From Nitzschia sp. DOCU1 (lineage: Eukaryota; Bacillariophyta; Bacillariophyceae; Bacillariales; Bacillariaceae): DNA of 64,000 nucleotides. Positions 53,985 through 63,657 of this stretch are shown here, piece after piece. The position numbers and the translations under genes are program-made. The stretch lies in the NCBI GenBank assembly GCA_951394045.1, contig OX595985.1:124001-188000 (forward strand), in the 5' to 3' direction. How positions within the stretch are numbered: the stretch's first letter is position 1; each line of letters begins with the position of its first letter. A model generated the notes under the pieces. That model searched no databases. It worked only from the letters and a program-made list of their open reading frames with translations, and had not been told where the DNA came from.

Positions 53985-55373
53985 ATGATGTTTTGGCTCC
54001 ACCAGCAATCATGGCTTCATAAGAAGCCGTCGCCGTCGTTCTTGGTCATTTTCCTGTCAATTGCTTGCCTGACGCAGGTCAGGGGATTTGTGGGAGAGTC
54101 GACGGGACCCACCTCGGCGTTTGGGGTTGTTCAACGAGCTTTACCGCCGCCTGGTTGTAATCGTCCTCCTCCGTATATCGTCTCCTCCTCCGTTGTCAGG
54201 AGATTTGCCATTATTTATGGCGAGAATGGAGAAATTATGGACGATAAAATGGCAACAGAATCTCCTCCCGCTGGTGTTGAACAAGAGTCGGCCCTTCGAG
54301 ATTCTCTGGCAGCCCAATTGGATCCCGCCATGCTGACCCGGATTGCCTGTGCCTTTGCTCCGCCGCCCCATACATCGCTGCATCCAAAGGACGTTCAAAG
54401 CCTAACGTTAGTGAGCGTCGATCCTTCCAAAAAGCTTGAAGTTGCCTTGGCCATTCCACAAGATGATACCGTGATGGATTCAGGCGTATGCGTTCAAATA
54501 TTGGTACCCATTGTCTTTCCCATGTCTTGTGTCAATCTCGATGGGACTATTCCTGAACTGTCGGTCGTCGAGCAACGCATTCTACAAGCCTTAAATCAAA
54601 TGGACGCCCAAGCCAAAGAACGAATTGTGTCGCGAGAAGTACAACTTGAACAATATGAGCAAGCGGCAGCTCAAGCAGCTATTTTACGGCAGCTTGAAGA
54701 AGAACCCTATGCTGTTGCGTTGCCCGATTGGTGGACGTTTCCAGAGCTCAGAGTCACACTAGCGAACGAATGTGATAAGTTGAAGGCACTGTTGAACGAA
54801 GCTGACTTTAGCCGAGATTTGCGAGTGCTTTGCCAAGTCTATGGCAAGACCGACAAGCCCGTCTCCAAACTATTACAAGCCCGAGTAGCATCGGTAGGGC
54901 CGTCGGGTCTGTACTTGAGGGCGTACGCTTCGCTTGTAATCGATCCAACCAACAACGACGACGTGGATGCGGAACGATTTACGACTCTGGAAGTTCCCAT
55001 TGCCTTTCCCAAAACTACAACGACGGCAGATGACCTGAGAGGTAGTGTATTGGATTTGGTGGAATCCGTGGAGAATGTTCCCGAACAAGAAATCGTGTCA
55101 GCTGCACCACCCGTCGTCGTCGCCGTCGCACCCTCTGTCGAATCTGCGTCAGTTGCAGAGCCCGTGGAGGAGACTCCAGCAGATGCCAAAGTGGTGGAGA
55201 CACCTGTTGCAGTAGTAGCAGTAGAAGCACAAACGAAGGAATCTATTCTGCAAGCAGCCCGGCAGCAACCCAAGTCTCCCGACGAAGAAGCTCGCCTGGC
55301 AGCCAAGTATGCGGCCATTGTAGATGTGGGAGAACGTGCCTATACCATTTTGCGGGATCTTGGAATGATATAG
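53985..55373 (+). CDS. Plastid-targeted hypothetical protein, 462 aa
   Basis: ATG at 53985 (MMFWLHQQSWLHKK). A signal peptide core (PSFLVIFLSIACL, residues 17-29) ends at TQVRG|FVGES, with the Phe expected for diatom plastid import. The mature part has a region with ALRDSLAAQLDPAMLTRIAC, a beta-rich domain (LEVALAIPQDD, VCVQILVPIVFPM), a coiled-coil helix (VSREVQLEQYEQAAAQAAIL), PDWWTFPELRVTLANECDKL, an Ala/Val/Pro/Glu-rich low-complexity stretch, and a C-terminal helix ending RAYTILRDLGMI. No known domain recognised. It ends 52 bp from the converging kelch gene. Confidence 0.75.
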   Translation: MMFWLHQQSWLHKKPSPSFLVIFLSIACLTQVRGFVGESTGPTSAFGVVQRALPPPGCNRPPPYIVSSSVVRRFAIIYGENGEIMDDKMATESPPAGVEQESALRDSLAAQLDPAMLTRIACAFAPPPHTSLHPKDVQSLTLVSVDPSKKLEVALAIPQDDTVMDSGVCVQILVPIVFPMSCVNLDGTIPELSVVEQRILQALNQMDAQAKERIVSREVQLEQYEQAAAQAAILRQLEEEPYAVALPDWWTFPELRVTLANECDKLKALLNEADFSRDLRVLCQVYGKTDKPVSKLLQARVASVGPSGLYLRAYASLVIDPTNNDDVDAERFTTLEVPIAFPKTTTTADDLRGSVLDLVESVENVPEQEIVSAAPPVVVAVAPSVESASVAEPVEETPADAKVVETPVAVVAVEAQTKESILQAARQQPKSPDEEARLAAKYAAIVDVGERAYTILRDLGMI

Positions 55374-55425
55374 CTGTAATATTAATAACAATGAATGTCA
55401 GCAGGTCGTATATAGTAGAGTACAA

Positions 55426-56625
55426 TTATTCTCCACGGACTTTTAAAATGTAAGTTTCCGCATGTGTCGTTTGAAATGGATACCAACCTCCAACCAACAA
55501 GAGGGATTGCGTAGAATCATCATCTTCTTCTTTTGTTGACAAAAAGGGCGTCAAGGTTGCCGCATTTCGTCCTGGTGGAATCACGTTGGAAGTGGGTGTT
55601 AGGCGTTGCCATTGGGCGTGTGTTTGGTCGATAAATTGCAAGAGCCACAAATCATTGCATCCATGCAAGGGTACACCTTGATTGATGGCCAAACTCTTAT
55701 CGGCCCCTCCAAACAAGATACACGTGTCGTCATTATTATTCAAGGCACACAAACAAGGCGACGCTCGTGGTGTCGGACATTCTTCTTGATCACCCACAAC
55801 GTCAATGAGCGTCCATTCCCATGTGTTGGTGTCTAGGACAAATAGTTCCTTGGACATTTCTCCCGTTTGTGCGGCCCCTCCAAATACCACGAGACGTTTG
55901 GATTTGTCTAAAAAAGTCGCCGCATGCAAGCCGCGAGGACTCGGCGATGTTCCTGTCGTGGGTTGTTTGGTGACTTGGACCGTCATCTTGTCATCGACTA
56001 ATAGTACAGTCAAGAGTAAGACATGATCGGTACATCGATGATTATGAAGAATGATTTGCGTGTCTGATATCGGAACTGCCACGAGTCGACTGGTCGGTTC
56101 ACCTAAATTGGTGGCAACTGTCAGTTTCCACTGGATGGTACCACTGCTAGTACTCTTTGGTAATAGCAAGGCAATATCATTTAAAATGACTCCCCCCGTT
56201 CCCGGTTGTTGCGAATCCCATCCTCCCACCAATACTCCGACGCCAGATGACAAGGTTGCCGCGGCTGCTGCTAATCGTTGTTGTGGTTGTTGTGGTTGAT
56301 GTTGTGCTTGTGTTGTTTCGTCCGACGAGCAAGGCCACAATTTGGCAGTTTGTAGACATTTCCACGTCTGGCTCGCTGTTTGAAATTCCCACAAGTCATT
56401 GGTAGGGTATCTGGTGCCGTCGTCGTCGTCTTCGGCGTAACCACCAAAGACTTGAATTCTGTCTGGCTCCAAATAAAAGGCGACATGACCCGATCGTGGA
56501 GGATTCAGGGTGGGACCTCCTGACACGACGCGAATCCATTCCGCCGTCCAAGCCATGGTAGTAGTAGTAGTGGAGAAGATGATCACCAGAGCGGAAATCC
56601 ACGTTGTGCCATGTAGTAACTTCAT
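55426..56625 (-). CDS. Secreted or luminal kelch-repeat protein
   Basis: 399 codons from ATG at 56625. A signal peptide (MKLLHGTTWISALVIIFSTT) ends at TMA|WTAEW. Kelch-type blades follow, each with a Gly-Gly pair and a spaced Trp: IQVFGGYAEDDDDG, VGVLVGGWDSQQ, LVVFGGAAQTGEM...WEWTLI, CILFGGADKS, and LLLVGGWYPF. Five or six repeats would close a propeller. Kelch propellers bind proteins or sugars; no catalytic domain is attached. A Gln/Ala-rich insertion lies after the second blade. The start at 56625 is chosen because the upstream extension has no ATG. Confidence 0.8.
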   Translation of the reverse strand: MKLLHGTTWISALVIIFSTTTTTMAWTAEWIRVVSGGPTLNPPRSGHVAFYLEPDRIQVFGGYAEDDDDGTRYPTNDLWEFQTASQTWKCLQTAKLWPCSSDETTQAQHQPQQPQQRLAAAAATLSSGVGVLVGGWDSQQPGTGGVILNDIALLLPKSTSSGTIQWKLTVATNLGEPTSRLVAVPISDTQIILHNHRCTDHVLLLTVLLVDDKMTVQVTKQPTTGTSPSPRGLHAATFLDKSKRLVVFGGAAQTGEMSKELFVLDTNTWEWTLIDVVGDQEECPTPRASPCLCALNNNDDTCILFGGADKSLAINQGVPLHGCNDLWLLQFIDQTHAQWQRLTPTSNVIPPGRNAATLTPFLSTKEEDDDSTQSLLLVGGWYPFQTTHAETYILKVRGE

Positions 56626-57051
56626 GATGAACTTTTTGTTTGTGCAATACAATGAAGTAGCTGAATAGCAACGTGAGAGAAGCAATAGAAAGTGTCATGG
56701 TCGTCGTCGTGGATGCTGTGTTTGGATCTTTGTCGGCGGCAATGCCGCTATTCATCTATGCTATGTACCTACTACATTACCATGTTTAAAAGAGGGAATG
56801 TTTCCCCTAAATATACTGGTACATGTTATGTATCATGCATTGCAAATTGTGAGACCAAAAGGGGGTCCCCTTCCCTCTCTATTCGAACGGGACACAACCA
56901 TGACGATGACACGCCAATGCCGCCGCCGGGCATTGCTTGATCTCTTCTCCCATGATAGGATTGTTACGATGATGGATGCTGCTGCTGATGACCCCGCCTT
57001 TGCATTACATATCCTCAATTCTACCCCCCCGTCTATCGTAATCAGTCCAAA
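56626..57051. promoter_or_regulatory. Shared upstream region of divergent kelch and MFS genes
   Basis: A 426-bp gap between two start codons on opposite strands. A Thr-coding tract just inside the kelch gene gives the gtagtagtagtag run near 56560. No defined element recognised. Confidence 0.45.
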
Positions 57052-59058
57052 ATGTCCCTTGCCTCCTTTTCTCCCCACGCCGCCACATCTGCCCCATCTG
57101 CAATCAATGCTGCATCTGCATCATCCCCAGACAATAACGACCGACGCCACCCCAGCAGTCCTCCTTCGTCTCCATCGTCGTTTACACTCCCCGGACAGTT
57201 ACTACTACTAAAGCAACAGTACAAGTCGGGCAACGATGCAGCAGATTCGCCGTACAAGTCGTCGTCGGGTCGACCGCTGACAGTGGCGCCGCAACCCCGA
57301 CGACCACGCAATGTTACTACGACGCGATATCCACCCCATCTCTACGTCTTGCCCGTATTGCTACTGGAATTCCTCGCTCTTGCCTTGACACGAGCCGTAT
57401 TGCCCAGCATGTTGTTGCAAGAATATGGCAATCGCGTATATTTAGTGCTGGGATTGGCAGATTGTGTTAGGGGGTTGCTGGCCTTTGTGGCGTGTCCACT
57501 CTTTGGCAAATTGTCAGATCAAGTGGGAAGAAAACTTTGCTTGTTTATCACAGTCATTGGAACTTGTGCACCCGTTTGTAGTTTGGCATTATTTCAGTGG
57601 AAGACGCCGACTATTATTGTCAACAACAATAACGACAACAATAACAACGATAGCTGGTTCAGTGGATCCACCACGTCATCGGCGGACATGCCCGACTATG
57701 AATTGCCTCCCATGGCCATTCCCATATTCGTCGTCTTGCTGAGTTTGTCGGGAATCTTCTCTTCCACTTTTACTTTGGTATTTGCGTACATCAGTGATAC
57801 CGTTCCTGCGAGGGAAGAACGAGTGAGTGCCTACGGTTTGGCATTGGCAACCTTTGGCCTCAGTTTTACCATTGGACCCATGGCCGGGGGATATCTAGCC
57901 AAAACGCATACGCATTACGTCTTTTTGACGAGCCTCCTATTGACAATCTTGGATATTTTGTATATATGGTTCATCTTGCCGGAATCACGAGTATTCAATG
58001 ACGACGACCATGATGATGATACACGACCTACGGCGACAGTATCATCCAATGCATCTACCACGTCGATACAACAAGTGCTCCACGAACAGTTTATGGAGTG
58101 GCATCCATTGGATGCCATTCGCATGGTGCTGGGAGATCCATTCTTGAAACATGTCGGACAAGTCGCCTTTTTCTATTATACAGGATTATGGGCCGTCATT
58201 TCCACACTCAGCTTGTATGCCGTGCAACACTTTCATTTAGGACCAGAACGCCTAGGGGAACTCATGAGTGCCTTGGGATTGTGTACCATGATTGCAGAAG
58301 CTGTATTGGTCAGACTATTGGTACCATGGTGGGGAGAAAAACATGCCATCAAGGTTGGACTCGCCAGTTTTGCCATGCAATGTATAGTCTTGGGCGCCGC
58401 ACATCAAGTATGGCATTTGTTTGTTTGCGTCGCATTTTCATTGTTGGGAAATCTTGTATATCCGTCTCTATCAAGTTTGGTCAGTTCCACTGTCGAACCT
58501 TGTCAAGTCGGACAAGCATTGGGAGCCTTGAATGGCGTCAAGGCATTGACCGAAGGTATTGGTCCATTAGTATTTGGGGCACTCATGACAGTCAGCGAAG
58601 ATTCCGACTATTTTCCAGGATGGCCCTATTGGATTGCGGCATTGTTGGTATTGATTGCCTATGATATCGCTGATCGAAAATTGCCCAATGACGATGATGA
58701 TATAGTAGGCTATGTCCATGAATTGGAATTCAAACAACGACGGCGGCGGCGACACCAACAGCAAAATTCAGGAGCCGCTCAAGGAGACAGTGGTTGTTTA
58801 TCTTCTTTGGCTACTACTAGTAGTACTGTCCAAACCACCACCACGTCAATCATGAGAGATGACGAGAATGAAGAATATCAAGACTTGCTACCACTCAGTG
58901 AAGTGGAAGAAGAAGACGACGACGACAACAATGACAATGGTGGTAGTAGTAGTATTGCTGCCAATGAAACCAACAAGGACGAATCATCGTCGTGGGCATT
59001 TGCCACGCCAACCAAAAAGAAGCATGCGGTGGTTGGAGAAGAGGAAGCGAGAGGTTAA
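57052..59058 (+). CDS. MFS transporter, HIAT1/MFSD14-like
   Basis: 668 codons from ATG at 57052, no intron. About 95 low-complexity residues lead to twelve membrane helices. The loop between helices 2 and 3 reads FGKLSDQVGRKLCLF (151-165), the MFS signature. GLALATFGLSFTIGPMAGGY is the helix 4-5 motif, and GALNGVKALTEGIGPLVFG the matching one in the second half. The match to hippocampus-abundant-transcript / tetracycline-resistance-like carriers is good; substrates of eukaryotic members are mostly unknown. Asn/Asp runs sit in the loop after helix 3, and the C-terminal 110 residues are Gln-, Asp- and Glu-rich. The gene is intact. Confidence 0.85.
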   Translation: MSLASFSPHAATSAPSAINAASASSPDNNDRRHPSSPPSSPSSFTLPGQLLLLKQQYKSGNDAADSPYKSSSGRPLTVAPQPRRPRNVTTTRYPPHLYVLPVLLLEFLALALTRAVLPSMLLQEYGNRVYLVLGLADCVRGLLAFVACPLFGKLSDQVGRKLCLFITVIGTCAPVCSLALFQWKTPTIIVNNNNDNNNNDSWFSGSTTSSADMPDYELPPMAIPIFVVLLSLSGIFSSTFTLVFAYISDTVPAREERVSAYGLALATFGLSFTIGPMAGGYLAKTHTHYVFLTSLLLTILDILYIWFILPESRVFNDDDHDDDTRPTATVSSNASTTSIQQVLHEQFMEWHPLDAIRMVLGDPFLKHVGQVAFFYYTGLWAVISTLSLYAVQHFHLGPERLGELMSALGLCTMIAEAVLVRLLVPWWGEKHAIKVGLASFAMQCIVLGAAHQVWHLFVCVAFSLLGNLVYPSLSSLVSSTVEPCQVGQALGALNGVKALTEGIGPLVFGALMTVSEDSDYFPGWPYWIAALLVLIAYDIADRKLPNDDDDIVGYVHELEFKQRRRRRHQQQNSGAAQGDSGCLSSLATTSSTVQTTTTSIMRDDENEEYQDLLPLSEVEEEDDDDNNDNGGSSSIAANETNKDESSSWAFATPTKKKHAVVGEEEARG

Positions 59059-59634
59059 TGATCTGGAGTACTAATAATACTAGCAAGGCGACTAGGATCG
59101 ACGCATAATGAGCTTAGCTACTAATTCGTTTGTCGATAGTAGAGAATTCTAGTACTTCTGGCTATATTACGATAGCCCTACCGGTAGCTCGTCTCTTGTT
59201 GGTGGAACACCAGCACACGCCAACTCCTGGGAGATGCTGTCGAAGGATTGTTGGTGGAACCACGCAGGCATGCTGCTTGGGGCTTCATTCTGGCGGGATG
59301 TTCTTCCCCTACTAGTAGTATTGCTATTGTAGTACTGTTGGCTACTAATCGAGAAGAACCAATGATGGTGGTTTAAACAAGAATGCCGGCGCACATCATC
59401 CTACTACTAGCTAGGCCATGTTACTATCGGTACTACTACACGCCGCTAGTATTAGTAGGGCGGAAGCCAGAAAGTTTGTAGTCATGGTACTAGCTCTATT
59501 ATGGTGGAGGCTGTGTTTTTGCTTCCCGCTGTTCGCAGTAGCTTTGTTTTGTGATCACACGATCGCCCCAGCATAACATGATGATCGTATGGTGCCGCTA
59601 GTACTAGTCGCAACACCATCATACACCCGTCGCC
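59059..59634. other. Intergenic, rich in ACTAGT and TACTAC words
   Basis: No gene. Contains ctaccggtag at about 59178 and several actagtagt / ctactactagctag runs. Confidence 0.55.
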
Positions 59635-60453
59635 TTATGCCGCCGCGGCTGGAACAGCAGAGTCACCGCCCCCCAACATTCGAAAGGCATTGTACAAGAA
59701 GAAAGCCTTGTTGGGAATGTCATGCTGACGGGATTCCAACATGTGGATCGCCGATAGAATGTTCTGGTAGCAAGTCTTGCTTCCCGACTCGTTGCCTGTC
59801 AAAGCCTTGGCGTGCCCAAGATTAAGAAGGATCGCAAGTCCATGACATGCCTTGAGATTAAGTCCTTGTCGCCACTGTAGGCCGTAAACGAGACCCCATT
59901 GCTCGACAGCACGTTTCATCAGAGTGTCTCGCTTGGAAGGCGTCGCCGCCTGCGATAGAGCAGCTAGATGTGTGGATAGCGCGAGATTGTAGAGAGTCAC
60001 GAAGACGAATTGGTTGATAGTAACCGATTTGGGAAGGTGGAGGGCTTGGGGGAAGAGCGGCAAGTCATCCTCATTGGGGCAGCAGCTCGACATGCTGTTG
60101 GCCGCAGTGGAGGCGCTGGTCGTCTCCAACGTCAGAACAGGGGAACATGAGGAGCTATCTGCCTTCTTCTCGCCAGTAGATATCACATCCAAAGCGTTCT
60201 TGTTATGGGGTGTGCCTGTGGAATATATGGGGTTATCATTGCTTTCTCGGACTAGAGGCGAGCCTCGATAATAGAACGAGTCGCGGTTGCGAGTTTCTCG
60301 AAGCAAGCGGGTTATAGAGGAAAAGGAGTTGTTAAAGCAGTCCTTTGCGGCCTCCAGGTTGTACTGCTCGAAACAACGTAGACCCTCCTGGTGCAACGTA
60401 AAGATAGCTTTCAGCTCGTGTTGCTGTTTCGTTGTGGGTCGTTGTCTTACCAT
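59635..60453 (-). CDS. TPR-like family protein, paralogue 1
   Basis: 272 codons from ATG at 60453. It is all helical: HELKAIFTLHQEGLRCFEQY and LEAAKDCFNNSFSSITRLLR form a first TPR-like pair; after a low-complexity linker come VTINQFVFVTLYNLALSTHL, AVEQWGLVYGLQWRQGLN, GLAILLNLGHAKALTGNESG and NILSAIHMLESRQ, ending FFLYNAFRMLGGG and Ala. The same blocks recur in the genes at 62089 and 63658. TPR folds bind other proteins; no catalytic motif is present. I know similar families in diatom genomes but not their role. Confidence 0.75.
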   Translation of the reverse strand: MVRQRPTTKQQHELKAIFTLHQEGLRCFEQYNLEAAKDCFNNSFSSITRLLRETRNRDSFYYRGSPLVRESNDNPIYSTGTPHNKNALDVISTGEKKADSSSCSPVLTLETTSASTAANSMSSCCPNEDDLPLFPQALHLPKSVTINQFVFVTLYNLALSTHLAALSQAATPSKRDTLMKRAVEQWGLVYGLQWRQGLNLKACHGLAILLNLGHAKALTGNESGSKTCYQNILSAIHMLESRQHDIPNKAFFLYNAFRMLGGGDSAVPAAAA

Positions 60454-62088
60454 GGTGGAGTTGTTGCTGCCTTGTTGGTTTACTTGTGGTTTTGTGCCCG
60501 CAAATGCGGAACACGATCGACAGTAGAACAGGACAGGATAGCTCCTGTCTTCGGCAATAGCGTCGGCGACTCGAGAAAGTTATCATCATGGCGGCGCGAA
60601 GTGAATTTGCAGTCTGCGTTCTCTTTCGAGAACGATTCTCATCCGTTTATTTTGTGTTTGTTTAACGACGAAGTCAAACCTTGTTGAAGCGACGAGGTGA
60701 CATTGAGTTCGGAGGGGTTTCAAACACGGAGAGCCACGTATTGTTAATGGCGGAAACTACCAGTAGTAGATGCCGTAGGAACTGTTGAACAGTCAGTGGA
60801 CTCACTCTACCATTCTTCTAATTGGGGGCTATCATAAATTGAAATAGAGAACTTAGCGAAAATCTTCCCCCGTAGCATCAATACCGGTAACACCAAATCT
60901 ACCTTACAGCGAAAATGGGGAAGAAAATACCTAATTGTCGGGCCTCAGAACTGTGTAACACCGGCGGACACTTTTGCCGATCGATCAGCAAAAAGACAAA
61001 GCACACTTTATGTGCACAAAAGAACTGTTTAGCTGCAGTGTTCTGCATGGCCTATGCCGTATAGCTCGATAAGGCACAGTACTGTGGAGACCGGGTAGTA
61101 GATTTGACATTTCAATCGCGATGAATCGAACAGAGAGTGCTGCTCCAACTTGCGTCATCCATACTTTCCGGCCCCGGGCGATACACTTCTGTTGCAGCAA
61201 ACACGCCAATCCACCTTCATCGGACCAGGATTCCTTCTCTAGTAGAAGAGTTCTCTAGAAGAGATGTAGGATCGTACGGTACATGGTACTACCGGATCTA
61301 CTACTAAAATCAATACCTAGATTGGACAAGCTAGTCCCACAATATGTTTCTGAATTTTCCAGACCATGGCGATGAAAATTGAACAGGCGTCTCAGCCGAT
61401 GACGAACCTTCAAATGCAGAACTACTACGTAGAAGTTGCGAAATAGAGAAAAGCTCTGCTGACACCTGCTGGTATTTTCTTGAGTAGACGATGTACTGCT
61501 GTGCATGGTGGGGAGTGGGTTGGGTCGGTACGAGTAGCAGTAGAACGTCAGCGCTATTGCTATCGAATGACAGGAACAGCAAGAAGAAAGAAAGAATGCC
61601 CCCACAGATTGATCGCACAACCTGTTTCTATGGAGAGTAGCCTCTAGTACGGCATTCAATGCCATGATGTTCCGGCTTTGACGATGAATGACGATCCTCC
61701 TATGACGTCGTACCGAATCTACTAGAAGTAGTATAGTAGTAGTAGGGTAAGGTACTATTATGATTGCATTGGGAGTAGCAGCAGTATAGTAGTCCTTCTC
61801 AGCCATACCCCGTTAATGATGTCAACATGCACCATAATAGAGTGGTGGTAGAGGCTCCTCTGGGTGCTGCTTACTTATCTGCTGATGAGATCTGCGTCTT
61901 GTAGAAAAGACGACAAACGCGAAAAGCAAGAACCAAGTAGCCGTGCTGGCTGGTGGTTAGATTGTTTGTTGTCGTCGGGGCTAGAAGTACTGCTTGCTAC
62001 TGCCCCCGCTGGTTTCGATAAGTCAATCATAGAAAAGAGAAAGATTAGTAGAAAATAGGTTTAGCTGCTGGCCTAGTGAGCGCTTGTG
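60454..62088. other. Intergenic, 1.6 kb between paralogues 1 and 2
   Basis: A minus frame of 183 codons with ATG at 61806 (stop 61255) is open but has no domain, odd composition (His/Arg/Ser/Tyr-rich) and no homologous counterpart between paralogues 2 and 3. I treat it as chance. Repeated tagtagtag runs near 61725-61745. Confidence 0.45.
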
Positions 62089-62856
62089 CTATGCGGCAGA
62101 AGCTGTCGTAACAGCTCCTTTGCCTAGCATCCGAAAAGCGTTGTAGAGAAAGAACGCCCGGTTAGGAACGGTGCGACTTCGGCTGTCCAGGATATGCACA
62201 ATAGACAAAATGTTTTCGTAGCAAATTTTGCTGCTGGAATTGTTTCCAGCAAGGAATTGGGCATGGGCCAGGTTTAATAAAATCGCCAACGCATGCAATG
62301 GGACGAGGTTCAGGCCCTTGCGCCATTGGAGGGAGTACGCAAGTTGCCATTGCTTCTCCGCTCTTTGGATCAAAGTCTCCTGCTTCTTCTTCGACGGAGA
62401 CGACGTCGTTTCAGAAAAGGCCGACAGGTGAGTCGAAAGAGCCAAATTGTAGAGGGTAACAAAGACGAACTGGTTGACGGTTACAGAAGCGTCCGGTAGA
62501 TGGAGCGGGTGCGCAAACAACGGCAGCTCAGCGCAAGAAGACCCCAGCAGCGACGTGGTCTGGACAGCCGAGTCTCCTTGTTGGAAAAGCTTGTTATTTT
62601 CGTCGATGGGACAGACAAAACGAGCCGAAGGCGATGAATAGGTAGGGCTCAAGCAGCTTTCCCGGGCAAACGGCGACCCATGGTAGTAAAAGTTGATGTC
62701 GCGTCGTCGAACATCGCGTAGAAGCCTGTTAACTGCGGAAAATGCGCTGCTGAATCCAGCACGTGCAGCTTCGAGCTTGCCGGCTTCAAACAACAACACA
62801 GACTCTTGGTGGAGTTCAAAGATTTTGTGGGCATCTCGATGTTGGTGCTTGGCCAT
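62089..62856 (-). CDS. TPR-like family protein, paralogue 2
   Basis: 255 codons from ATG at 62856 (MAKHQHRDAHKIFELHQESV). Blocks match paralogue 1 in order: EAARAGFSSAFSAVNRLLRD, NFYYHGSPFARES, VTVNQFVFVTLYNLALSTHL, EKQWQLAYSLQWRKGLNL, LAILLNLAHAQFLAGNNSSS, NILSIVHILDSRSRTVPNRA, FFLYNAFRMLGKG and a short Ala-rich end. The linker differs fully in sequence, so selection acts on the helical blocks. The upstream open frame adds 32 codons without support. Confidence 0.75.
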   Translation of the reverse strand: MAKHQHRDAHKIFELHQESVLLFEAGKLEAARAGFSSAFSAVNRLLRDVRRRDINFYYHGSPFARESCLSPTYSSPSARFVCPIDENNKLFQQGDSAVQTTSLLGSSCAELPLFAHPLHLPDASVTVNQFVFVTLYNLALSTHLSAFSETTSSPSKKKQETLIQRAEKQWQLAYSLQWRKGLNLVPLHALAILLNLAHAQFLAGNNSSSKICYENILSIVHILDSRSRTVPNRAFFLYNAFRMLGKGAVTTASAA

Positions 62857-63657
62857 GGTGGGCTCTTCTTTGTTCCAAAAACTGGCAGTAATCGGAAATT
62901 GTGAGGGCCGCGCGTTGACTCCTCGAACCAAGTGAACAATTACTAGACCCACACGATTTAGAGGTTGAAGTTACAGTGGCAAGCGAAGGTGATGACACCA
63001 ACGAAGAAATAAGCCTCTATTAACCCCCTGGGCATCGCCCCCTTCGCACGATGGCGGCACGGGCGGACGGGGGCGAGAAAATTTCTCCAAAGTCTCTTCT
63101 TGAGAGAGTTTTGGGGGCCCGTTGCTGGACAATTGCCCGGAAGACTTATTAAATCGGGTAGGACATATTCAGGTCGAAGTTGAACCAGCCCCTGGCGAAG
63201 GTTTTGGGGTGTAAACGATTCTCATAATAATAGTACTCTTAGATGCCATAGCGGGGCATTGGATGACCAAACGTGTTCCATGATGGCATGAAAAATCTGC
63301 ATGTTGGGGAATTTGCGGACCTCAGTTGGCGGAGAGGAGTTCGAACAAGATCGGTAACCATGGCAGCCAATCCAGTCAACTATCATGACCGAATCGAACC
63401 CATGTGCGATACTACTATGGGTTATCCTGCAGAGCTTGCCTAGGGGAGGCCACGAGCATCTTAAAAGTCCGTCAATGTGAAACAAGGAAGCTACTAGTAG
63501 TAGGAGTAATGGAGCTGCTGCTGCCGCCCATAGTTTGTTTGTGAGTTACTGATCATGAAGTACAACGGGCGGGGGGCACTACGACAATCATGAATCAGAC
63601 CCCATTAAAGCTTAATCTAAACAATAGTCCAGTCTTAGTGTTATGATTGCTAGGAGG
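62857..63657. other. Intergenic between paralogues 2 and 3
   Basis: No gene seen; contains an actagtagtaggag run near 63492. Confidence 0.5.

Noticed and set aside
61255..61806. 183-codon minus frame with ATG
   Set aside because: Unusual composition, no domain, and located in an intergenic gap rich in repeats.
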